Origin: PMG-095 sp037200885
GTDB taxonomy: Bacteria; Myxococcota_A; Polyangia; Polyangiales; Polyangiaceae
Direction: 5' to 3'
DNA: 64,000 bases
NCBI GenBank assembly: GCA_037200885.1
Contig: JBBCIN010000003.1
Coordinates: forward strand, 1,364,001 to 1,428,000
Below, piece after piece: positions 53,003 through 60,238 of this stretch. The translations under genes and the position numbers were made by a program. The notes under the pieces are model-generated. The model had not been told where the DNA came from. It saw only the letters and a list, made by a program, of their open reading frames with translations, and did no database searches. Position 1 is the stretch's first letter. Each line of letters starts with the position of its first letter.

Positions 53003-54088
53003 TCAGGCGCTGTGTGCGGGATAGTCCGTATAACCCTCAGGTCCAGGCGAGTACGCCTTGGACATGTCCGCGGACGCGAGCTCCCAGCCGTGTTCGAAGC
53101 GTGCGACGAGATCGGGGTTTGCCAAAAACGGGCGGCCAAATGCGACCAGATCGGCGGCTTTGCTTTCGAGCACGCTCTCAGCGGACGCGCGATCGAAGCC
53201 ACCAGCCGCGATGTAGACGCCCTTGAAGTGCTCACGAATCGTTTGCTTGATCGATGCTGGAACGGGCGGGGCACCCATCGCGGAATGATCGACGACATGC
53301 AGGTAAGCGATACCGAGCTTGCTGAATTCTTCTGCCAAAAGCAGGTAGGTCGCATCGACTTCGGGATAGGGGCTCATGCCACTGGCCGCGCCGTACGGCG
53401 ATAGCCGGATCCCGACGCGCTCCTTGCCGATGGCGTCGGCCATACCGCGCACCGCTTCGAGTGCAAAGCGGGCGCGCGCGGCGACGCTGCCACCATATCC
53501 GTCGTCGCGTTGATTGGTATGAGGATTGAGGAATTGCTCGCTGAGGTAGCCGTTTGCGCCGTGCAGTTCGACCCCGTCGAAGCCCGCCTTGATCGCATTG
53601 CGAGCGGCGGTGACGTGTTCCTCGAGTGCGGTTCGAATCTCGGCTTCGGTCATCGCCCGCGGCGTCGGATAATCCTGAGCCTGCTTTTGATCGGTCCACA
53701 TCTGGCCTTCGAGACGGACAGCCGAAGGAGCGAGCACCACCGCGCCCTCGGGCATATTGAGCGGATGGGACACGCGGCCCGTATGCATCAGCTGAGCAAA
53801 CATTTTTGCCCCCTTGGCATGCACCCGCTTGGTGACCTCCGCCCAGCCGGCGACTTGCGCATCGTTCCAAAGACCAGGAATTCGCGCGTAACCTTGACCG
53901 TTGGGCGAAGGGGAAGTGCCTTCGGTAATGATCAGTCCGGCGCTCGCGCGCTGTTCGTAGTAAGTCGCGGCGAGCTCGGTCGGGGCGAACTGCGCGCCGG
54001 CGCGCGAACGCGTCATCGGCGACATCACGATATGATTTTGCAGAGCAAACGCGCCGAGCTTCGTCGGCTGAAACAGGATCGAGGTCAT
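53003..54088 (-). CDS. Old Yellow Enzyme family alkene reductase
   Basis: 361 residues. FMN-dependent NAD(P)H:enone reductase. N-terminal LFQPTKLGAFALQNHIVMSP and MTRSRA, the substrate-binding HxxN in VELHGANGYLSEQFLNPHTN, RDDGYGGSVAARARFALEAV and the phosphate-binding end VAFGRPFLANPDLVARFEHG are all present. Reduces electrophilic alkenes or nitro compounds; physiological substrate unknown. A 233-base gap separates it from the lone receiver; no regulator is adjacent. Confidence 0.96.
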   Translation of the reverse strand: MTSILFQPTKLGAFALQNHIVMSPMTRSRAGAQFAPTELAATYYEQRASAGLIITEGTSPSPNGQGYARIPGLWNDAQVAGWAEVTKRVHAKGAKMFAQLMHTGRVSHPLNMPEGAVVLAPSAVRLEGQMWTDQKQAQDYPTPRAMTEAEIRTALEEHVTAARNAIKAGFDGVELHGANGYLSEQFLNPHTNQRDDGYGGSVAARARFALEAVRGMADAIGKERVGIRLSPYGAASGMSPYPEVDATYLLLAEEFSKLGIAYLHVVDHSAMGAPPVPASIKQTIREHFKGVYIAAGGFDRASAESVLESKAADLVAFGRPFLANPDLVARFEHGWELASADMSKAYSPGPEGYTDYPAHSA

Positions 54089-54655
54089 GGCGCATCAGAC
54101 GCTCTTCGGGTCGGCTTTGTCGAGTGACTTGAGTCTTCCAGGCGTCTTCTGGTGAAATTCGCGGTCTGACCCCGTGTGGAACCGATTCGGAATTCGGGGT
54201 GCGATGCTGGGCTGTGGGCGCCCATGCCCGAGGACGACCACTGCAGTCGGTCGATGTCGGTCCTGAATCCCCTCAATGCCCCATTTCGTAGTGCGTGAAA
54301 TCCCAACTGATGAATATGCGAAATTGCCGTCGGCACTTGGCGCACGAATTGCGCCACCGCCGCGCATTATCTGCGACTACGCGTTGTCCTTGGGAAAGCA
54401 GGCTCGAACAGGCTCCTAGCCAAACCGTAAACTCGGTTTCTCTTCGCTCGACGCGTAGAATCGACTTTGCAAGGCGAGATCGCACAGACCTATCGCGACG
54501 TCGCGCAAGCACTGGCGCAATTTCTGCGCGTGTCGTCCGGCAGCAGTCCTCGCCTCGGTACGATTGAACTCCCGATCTCAGATCCCATCACTTGCGAATT
54601 TCAGGGGAGCAACTGAATAGCTGACGCGCGCAGCCGTTCAAGGGGCTGAACCATC
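54089..54655. other. Intergenic region upstream of the sensory operon
   Basis: 567 bases between the divergent Old Yellow Enzyme gene and the FIST gene, so it should contain the operon promoter. I see no clear sigma70 or sigma54 boxes. The only protein-like stretch is a short frame at 54467-54616 (see separate entry). A 6-base inverted repeat aaaccg/cggttt at 54422-54439 has a 6-base loop. A strong ribosome site AAGGGG ends 10 bases before the FIST ATG. Confidence 0.5.
54467..54616 (+). pseudogene. Possible short gene or gene remnant (49 codons)
   Basis: A frame with TTG at 54467 and TGA at 54614 encodes a peptide starting LQGEIAQTYRDVAQALAQFL and ending in PITCEFQGSN. The amphipathic N-terminal helix and balanced composition look more protein-like than the shadows around it. 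It has no ATG/GTG start and the frame is blocked upstream by TAA at 54428. It may be the tail of a decayed gene, or chance. Weak call. Confidence 0.2.
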
Positions 54656-55786
54656 ATGAAGATCTCACAAGAGACGTGGACGACGAAGGGGGCGGAGCGC
54701 CTCGACGACGCCGACCTAGGCAACGCAGACCTCGTGCTGGGCTTCGGTGCTCCCCAACTACTATGCGACCAAGACGTGTGGCGAAGACTGCGCGAGCGGT
54801 GGGGGACGGCGACGATCCTGGCGTGTTCCACCGCGGGCGAGATCAGCGGTACACAAGTACTAGACGATTCACTGGCACTGACGGCCATTCGCTTCGACGC
54901 TACGAAAATCCGCTGTGCAGAAGTGTTGATCGAAGGGCTGACCAGTGAGGATGCCGGGCGCAAGCTCGCCGAACAGCTACGCGCTCCCGACCTGAGCCAT
55001 GTGTTCGTGCTTTCCGACGGCCTGAAGGTGAACGGCAGCGAGCTAGTGGCCGGGATGACCAGCACCCTGCCCTCACACGTATCGCTGACCGGCGGTCTTT
55101 CTGGAGACGGCGCGCGCTTCGAACGGACTTACGTGTGTCTCAACCAGTTCGATGGCTTGCCGCGCGTTGCGGCGATTGGCTTCTACGGTGAGCGCGTGAA
55201 AGTGTCGTTCGCTTCCATGGGAGGCTGGGACCCATTCGGCCCGGAACGTCGGGTGACTCGCTCGAAGGACAACGTCCTGTACCAGCTCGACGGGCAGCCG
55301 GCCCTGGACTTGTACGAGCAATACTTGGGAGAACACGCGGCCGCACTACCCGCGAGCGGGCTCTTGTTCCCGCTATCGGTGCGGGCGACACTGGATCAAC
55401 CCGGTGTAGTCCGCACGATCCTGGCGATCGATCGCGACGCACGTAGCCTGACGTTCGCGGGCGACGTGCCAACGGGAGCATATGCTCGCCTAATGCGAGC
55501 CAACTTCGAGCGCCTAGTGCAGGGCGCGGAAGGAGCAGCTCGTACTTGTCACGAAGGAGCTCCGGGTCGGACGCCCGAGCTTGCCATTCTGATCAGCTGC
55601 GTTGGCAGAAAGCTGGTGCTCAAGCAACGCGTCGAAGAAGAGGTCGAAGGAGTCCGCCAGGTGCTCGGACAGGAAGTACCCCTGACCGGTTTTTACTCGT
55701 ACGGCGAAATCTCTCCGTTCACGCCTACCGCGCGCTGTGAGCTTCACAACCAAACGATGACGATCACGACCTTGTCCGAGGCGTAG
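54656..55786 (+). CDS. FIST-domain sensory protein
   Basis: 376 residues. FIST_N: ADLVLGFGAPQLLCDQDVWR, ILACSTAGEISGTQVLDDSL, THVxVSLTGGLSGDG-type block (SHVSLTGGLSGDGARFERTY), VAAIGFYGERVKV. FIST_C: LYEQYLGEHAAALPASGLLF, ISCVGRKLVLKQRVEEEVEG and GFYSYGEISPF at the end. FIST proteins are thought to bind small ligands and control kinases or cyclases. No signal peptide, so cytoplasmic. It is the first gene of a tightly packed operon; the next start codon follows its TAG with no gap. Confidence 0.95.
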   Translation: MKISQETWTTKGAERLDDADLGNADLVLGFGAPQLLCDQDVWRRLRERWGTATILACSTAGEISGTQVLDDSLALTAIRFDATKIRCAEVLIEGLTSEDAGRKLAEQLRAPDLSHVFVLSDGLKVNGSELVAGMTSTLPSHVSLTGGLSGDGARFERTYVCLNQFDGLPRVAAIGFYGERVKVSFASMGGWDPFGPERRVTRSKDNVLYQLDGQPALDLYEQYLGEHAAALPASGLLFPLSVRATLDQPGVVRTILAIDRDARSLTFAGDVPTGAYARLMRANFERLVQGAEGAARTCHEGAPGRTPELAILISCVGRKLVLKQRVEEEVEGVRQVLGQEVPLTGFYSYGEISPFTPTARCELHNQTMTITTLSEA

Positions 55787-56884
55787 GTGCACAAGCTACT
55801 CGAGCGGCAACTGAAGAAGTACTTCGCCTCGGGTCGACCCGAAGGCGAGGATTTCGCGCGCTTCAGCGCAGCCGTCGGCGAAGCGTACCAGGATGCGGAC
55901 GATTCCCGGCTCTCGGTCGAGCGCTCTTTGGACTTGATGTCCAACGAGCTCCTGGAGCAGAACGAGCGGCTTCAGGCAGACTTAGTCGAGATCAAGCGCC
56001 TGGGACTCGAGCTCAGGCAGGCCGACAAGCTACGCGCAGTCGGGCAACTCGCAGCCGGTGTTGCGCACGAGATCAATACCCCGATTCAATTCGTCAGCGA
56101 CAGTTTGAGTTTCTTGCAGGATGCCACGAGCGACCTCACTCGCCTCGTGACCGAGGGACGCGAGCTGTGCGAACAGGTGCGCCGCGGTGCGAGCGCACTG
56201 CCGGCGTTGGCGAGTCTAGAACGACTCTCGCTGGAGATCGACGCGGACTACCTACTGCGAGAATTTCCCTTGGCCGTGCAGCGCGCCCTAGAAGGGATCG
56301 CGCGTGTCTCGCAAATCGTCGTCGCGTTGAAGGACTTCGGACGCCCGGATCAGCGCGAACGCTCTTTCAGCGACTTGAACCGGGGGCTCACCAACACGCT
56401 GACGGTTGCTCGTGGTGAGCTGAGGCAGGTCGACATTGCGCTCGAGCTCGGTGAGCTACCGGCGGTGCCGTGCTTCGCGGGCGATATCAATCAGGTATTT
56501 TTGAATCTACTGGTCAATGCGGCGCACGCGATCGAGGAGCGCTTCCGCGATACTGCCGAGCGCGGCGTGATTCGGGTGCGCACTTGGCTGGAGCTACCCA
56601 GCGTATGCGTGGAGATCAGCGACAACGGGCGCGGAATCGCGGCCGCTGACCACCATCGAATTTTCGAACCGTTTTTCACGACCAAACCAGTCGGAAAGGG
56701 CACCGGCCAAGGGCTGGCCATTTCGCGTTCGATCGTGATCGACAAGCATGGCGGGTCGATCAGCTTCGACTCCGAAGTCGGCCGTGGCACACGCTTTCTA
56801 GTCAAGCTGCCGCTCGAGGTCCCGAACAGTCGCCTAACGCCGAGCAGCCGACCGTCTGCACGGGCACGCGAGGTCCGGACATGA
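55787..56884 (+). CDS. Soluble sensor histidine kinase
   Basis: 365 residues, GTG start directly after the FIST stop. No membrane helix. N-terminal helical, likely coiled-coil region (residues 40-80, SLDLMSNELLEQNERLQADL), then the H-box LAAGVAHEINTPIQFVSDSL with H94. N-box VFLNLLVNAAHAIEERF, G1 ISDNGRGIAAADH, G2 GKGTGQGLAISRSIVIDKHG. The AHEINTPIQFV signature is identical in the DAHL-type kinase at 60235 of the same operon. It probably receives its input from the FIST protein, as FIST domains pair with kinases. Overlaps the next gene by 4 bases. Confidence 0.95.
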   Translation: MHKLLERQLKKYFASGRPEGEDFARFSAAVGEAYQDADDSRLSVERSLDLMSNELLEQNERLQADLVEIKRLGLELRQADKLRAVGQLAAGVAHEINTPIQFVSDSLSFLQDATSDLTRLVTEGRELCEQVRRGASALPALASLERLSLEIDADYLLREFPLAVQRALEGIARVSQIVVALKDFGRPDQRERSFSDLNRGLTNTLTVARGELRQVDIALELGELPAVPCFAGDINQVFLNLLVNAAHAIEERFRDTAERGVIRVRTWLELPSVCVEISDNGRGIAAADHHRIFEPFFTTKPVGKGTGQGLAISRSIVIDKHGGSISFDSEVGRGTRFLVKLPLEVPNSRLTPSSRPSARAREVRT

Positions 56885-58053
56885 ACCGGGTCTTGTTCGT
56901 CGACGACGAGCCGATGGTACTCGAGGCGCTCCGCAATGCTCTGCGAGGCAAGCGCAAAGAATGGGACATGGTGTTCAACAGCAGCGCCGTACTAGCTTTG
57001 CAAGAGCTCGAACGAACGCCGGTGGACGTGATCGTCAGCGACATGCGCATGCCGGAAATGGACGGCGCGGAATTCCTGAGCCGTGCAAGCAAGGTATGTC
57101 CGGGTGCGACGCGCATCATCTTGTCGGGCCAAATGGAGGAATCGGCGCTGGCTCGCGCCGCCGTCACTGCCCACCGCTACCTGACCAAGCCGTGCGCGAA
57201 TGCGCAGCTTTGCGAGTGCATTAGACGCGCGATGGAGCTACGGGCGCTGCTCGGAAACGAGCAACTCCGTGCTTGCGTCGGCGGCATCGAGAGCTTGCCG
57301 AGCGTGCCAAGCGTGTACCGCGCGCTGAGCGAGGCTTTACTCGCGGACCTGGCCTCGCCGGAGACGATCGCCAACATCGTACAAAAGGACGTGGGCATTA
57401 GCGCAAAGCTCCTACAGCTGGTCAACTCCGCGTTCTTCGGACTTCCGCGCCAGACCACGAGTCTCCCGCAAGCGGTGCACTACCTCGGGCTCGCTACGAT
57501 TCGCAGCCTGGTGCTTTCGCACTCGGTTTTTGCGCAACTGGGCCAAGGCAATGCGGCTTTCGCGGAGGAAGGGCACGAGCACGCGCTGGCTTGCGCGGGC
57601 TTGGCGCGGCAACTCATGAAGCGAGGCCCCGAAGCCGAGCTCGCTTTCACGGCAGGGCTGCTACACGACGTCGGCTCACTGGTCTTGGCCAGCCGACTCC
57701 CGCGAGAGTACGCACTGATTTGCGAATGCGCAGAAGCCACGGGGAGACCGCTGCACGTCGTCGAACACGAGCGGCTCGGCGTCAGCCACGCCGACGTCGG
57801 CGCTTACCTGCTCGGCTTGTGGGGCCTGCCGCACGAAGTGCTGGACATCGTCGCCTTTCACCACGCGCCCTGGACGGAGTCGCTGCCGCTGGACGCCGCC
57901 TCGGCGGTTCGTTTGGCCGAAGCGATTTGTCTGGAAGCAACCGCGGGTGCGCATGGCTTGCCATTGCACGCGGAGCGGCCGCCTGATGGTTGGATCGAAC
58001 GAATGGGCGTCGCGTCCGAAGTAAGGGCCGCTCGCGCCCGTGGGAATACATGA
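56881..58053 (+). CDS. Response regulator with HDOD output domain
   Basis: 390 residues. The receiver (1-120) has D54 in VIVSDMRMPEMDG, the acidic pair VDDEP and K103 in YLTKPC. The HDOD domain (about 130-330) shows IVQKDVGISAKLLQLVNSAF, FFGLPRQTTSLPQAVHYLGL, LLHDVGSLVLASRLP and AFHHAPW. HDOD is an HD-fold module without known catalysis in most cases, used in signal transduction and sometimes nucleic-acid or c-di-GMP related control. ATGA overlap on both sides couples it to the kinase before and the regulator after. Confidence 0.95.
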   Translation: MNRVLFVDDEPMVLEALRNALRGKRKEWDMVFNSSAVLALQELERTPVDVIVSDMRMPEMDGAEFLSRASKVCPGATRIILSGQMEESALARAAVTAHRYLTKPCANAQLCECIRRAMELRALLGNEQLRACVGGIESLPSVPSVYRALSEALLADLASPETIANIVQKDVGISAKLLQLVNSAFFGLPRQTTSLPQAVHYLGLATIRSLVLSHSVFAQLGQGNAAFAEEGHEHALACAGLARQLMKRGPEAELAFTAGLLHDVGSLVLASRLPREYALICECAEATGRPLHVVEHERLGVSHADVGAYLLGLWGLPHEVLDIVAFHHAPWTESLPLDAASAVRLAEAICLEATAGAHGLPLHAERPPDGWIERMGVASEVRAARARGNT

Positions 58054-59201
58054 AAAACGCGCGAATTCTCTGTGTAGACGACGAACCGAAGGTGCTCGAG
58101 GGTCTGGAACGCTTGCTACATCGCAAGTGCTCCTTGCTCGTCGCAACCAGCGGCGAAGAGGCATTGCGTTTGCTCGCGGGACCGGAGCCAATCGACGTGA
58201 TCGTTTCCGACATGCGCATGCCGCGCATGAACGGCGCGGCGCTCTTGGCCGAATGTCGAAAGCGATCACCGGACACCGTGCGGCTGCTGCTCACCGGGCA
58301 AACGGACCTCGAGTCCGCAATCGCCGCCGTCAACGAAGGGCACGTCTTTCGATTTTTGACCAAGCCCTGCCCAGCGCCAGTCTTCGTCGAGGCACTGTCG
58401 GCGGCGCTCGAGCAACATCGGCTGATTACCGCCGAACGCGTTCTCCTAGAACGCACGCTCGTTGGCAGTATGCGCGCCTTGACCGAAGTGCTGGCCTTGG
58501 TTCACCCCGAGTTTGGCTCGACTGCGCGCCAGCACGAGCGGGCCCGCAAGGTCGCGGCATGTCTGTGTGTGCCGCATGCCTGGCACGTGGAAGTAGCCTC
58601 GATGCTTTCACAGGTAGGTTACGTCGTCCTGCCGAACGAGCTCTTGGCAAAAGTCCATGCTGGCTCCGAGCTAGACTCTACCGAGCGCGCGATGCTGGCG
58701 CGGGTTCCCGCGGTGGTAGATCGCATCCTTTCATTGATTCCGCGGCTCGAGACCGTGCAAGAGGTGCTCAAGCATCGAGAGCGGCTGTTCGAGAGTATCG
58801 CTAGCGGCTCGAGTCAATCGCCGATTCCCATCGGCTCGAGGATCCTGAAGGCACTCACGGATCTCGCGATCGAAGAAACCCGCGGCGCGGACTCGACGCG
58901 CGCCCTGGCAGTCTTGCGCTCGCATCGCGGGTGGTACGATCCGGCGGTGCTCGATGCCATCGGGGTCGTGTGCGGACCTCGGACGCCCGAAACACGCGAG
59001 CTCAGGGTGAGCGAGCTGGAGGTCGGAATGGTGCTGGCGAGCGACGTCACGACGCGTTCTGCGATGTTGCTCGTCTCGCGAGGTCACACGGTCACGACCC
59101 AACTGATCGAACGCTTACGAAACTTCGATCTGAAGTTCGGAGTCGTGCAACCAATCGTGTGCGAGCTGCCGGAGGTCGCCGAAGTGGCGCGTGGGGCATG
59201 A
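58050..59201 (+). CDS. Response regulator with degenerate HD-GYP output domain
   Basis: 383 residues from ATG 58050 (MKNARILCVDDEPKVLEGLE). Receiver with D54 in VIVSDMRMPRMNG and K105 in RFLTKPC. The following region keeps HD-GYP spacing but lost its metal ligands: SMLSQVGYVVLPNELLAKVH where HDIGKIxIPxxIL is expected, RVPAV for the HPxxG site and KHRERLF for the HHExxDG site. So it is predicted to be catalytically dead, a c-di-GMP-binding or protein-interaction domain rather than a phosphodiesterase. A C-terminal VSELEVGMVLASDVTTRSAM block is common in such regulators. Overlaps the peroxidase gene (ATGA). Confidence 0.9.
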   Translation: MKNARILCVDDEPKVLEGLERLLHRKCSLLVATSGEEALRLLAGPEPIDVIVSDMRMPRMNGAALLAECRKRSPDTVRLLLTGQTDLESAIAAVNEGHVFRFLTKPCPAPVFVEALSAALEQHRLITAERVLLERTLVGSMRALTEVLALVHPEFGSTARQHERARKVAACLCVPHAWHVEVASMLSQVGYVVLPNELLAKVHAGSELDSTERAMLARVPAVVDRILSLIPRLETVQEVLKHRERLFESIASGSSQSPIPIGSRILKALTDLAIEETRGADSTRALAVLRSHRGWYDPAVLDAIGVVCGPRTPETRELRVSELEVGMVLASDVTTRSAMLLVSRGHTVTTQLIERLRNFDLKFGVVQPIVCELPEVAEVARGA

Positions 59202-60238
59202 ACATGAAGTCCACTCGCTTGCGCATTTCGTTGGCGCTCGGCACCCTCGGTCTCGGAGCGTGCACGGAGGCTCCCAGCGCCTCGCAACATCGTACGAGCG
59301 CCGCGGAGCTTGCGGTGCAGCAGGAACCGCTCCAGCCGCTGGCTTCAGCGGTCGCCCAGGACGGCGCGCTGGTCGCGCTTGGGGCAAAACTGTTCTCGGA
59401 CCGGCGGCTCTCGCTCGACGGAACGGTGGCCTGTGCCAGCTGCCACGTACTCGACAAAGGCGGGCAAGATGGCCGACGCACTTCGCTCGGTATCCACGGG
59501 GGGCGCAGCAGCGTCAACGCTCCGACCGTATTCAACAGTGGCTTCAACTTCGTTCAGTTCTGGGATGGACGAGCGACGACGCTCGAGGAGCAAGTGAGCG
59601 GCCCCCTCACCAATCCGAACGAAATGGGCGCCGACTGGCCCCGCACCCTCGCGTTTTTGAAGAATGACCCAATATATTTTGCGCGATTCCGCTCGCTATT
59701 CGCGGACGGACTCAGCGAAGCCAATGTTCGCTCTGCGATCTCGAGTTTCGAGCGCAGCCTGACGACGCCCAACGCTCGTTTCGATCTGTGGCTGCGCGGC
59801 GACCGGCAAGCACTGACCGAGGTTGAAAGGCTCGGCTACGAGCGTTTCAAGTCGATCGGTTGTGTCGCGTGCCATCAAGGCAGCAACGTCGGCGGCAACA
59901 TGTTCCAGCGCCTAGGAGTCATGGGCGACTATTTCCGCGACCGTGGACAGGTCGTCGAGGCAGACTACGGTCGCTTCAATGTGACGCATATAGAGACAGA
60001 TCGCTTCGTGTTCCGCGTACCCAGCCTGCGAAACGTCGCGCTCACCGCTCCGTACTTTCACGATGGTTCGGCCGATACTCTCGAACAAGCGGTAACGACG
60101 ATGGCCCAATATCAGCTGGGGCAGACCCTCGACTCGGCTACGACTGCTGAAGTCGTCGCCTTTTTGAAGACACTCACGGGCCGCCAACCCGAGCTCGATG
60201 CCGAGTCTCGACTAGTCGCTGAGGGCAGCAAACCGTGA
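59198..60238 (+). CDS. Diheme cytochrome-c-peroxidase/MauG family lipoprotein
   Basis: 346 residues from ATG 59198. Lipobox LGLGAC (Cys22) anchors it to a membrane. Heme sites CASCH at 79-83 and CVACH at 222-226. Family blocks: LGAKLFSDRRLSLDGTVACA, VNAPTVFNSGFNFVQFWDGR, TLEEQVSGPLTNPNEMG, VRSAISSFERSL, FRVPSLRNVALTAPYFHDGS and LEQAVTTMAQYQLGQTL. It reduces H2O2 with electrons from cytochromes, or acts MauG-like on a protein. It is embedded between two regulators and a sensor kinase, and all boundaries overlap, so its activity is likely linked to sensing in the same operon. Confidence 0.95.
   Translation: MNMKSTRLRISLALGTLGLGACTEAPSASQHRTSAAELAVQQEPLQPLASAVAQDGALVALGAKLFSDRRLSLDGTVACASCHVLDKGGQDGRRTSLGIHGGRSSVNAPTVFNSGFNFVQFWDGRATTLEEQVSGPLTNPNEMGADWPRTLAFLKNDPIYFARFRSLFADGLSEANVRSAISSFERSLTTPNARFDLWLRGDRQALTEVERLGYERFKSIGCVACHQGSNVGGNMFQRLGVMGDYFRDRGQVVEADYGRFNVTHIETDRFVFRVPSLRNVALTAPYFHDGSADTLEQAVTTMAQYQLGQTLDSATTAEVVAFLKTLTGRQPELDAESRLVAEGSKP

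Noticed and set aside
52711..53355. 214-codon frame overlapping the 3' end of the Old Yellow Enzyme gene
   Set aside because: Same strand, different frame; product has no family character while the enzyme is certain.
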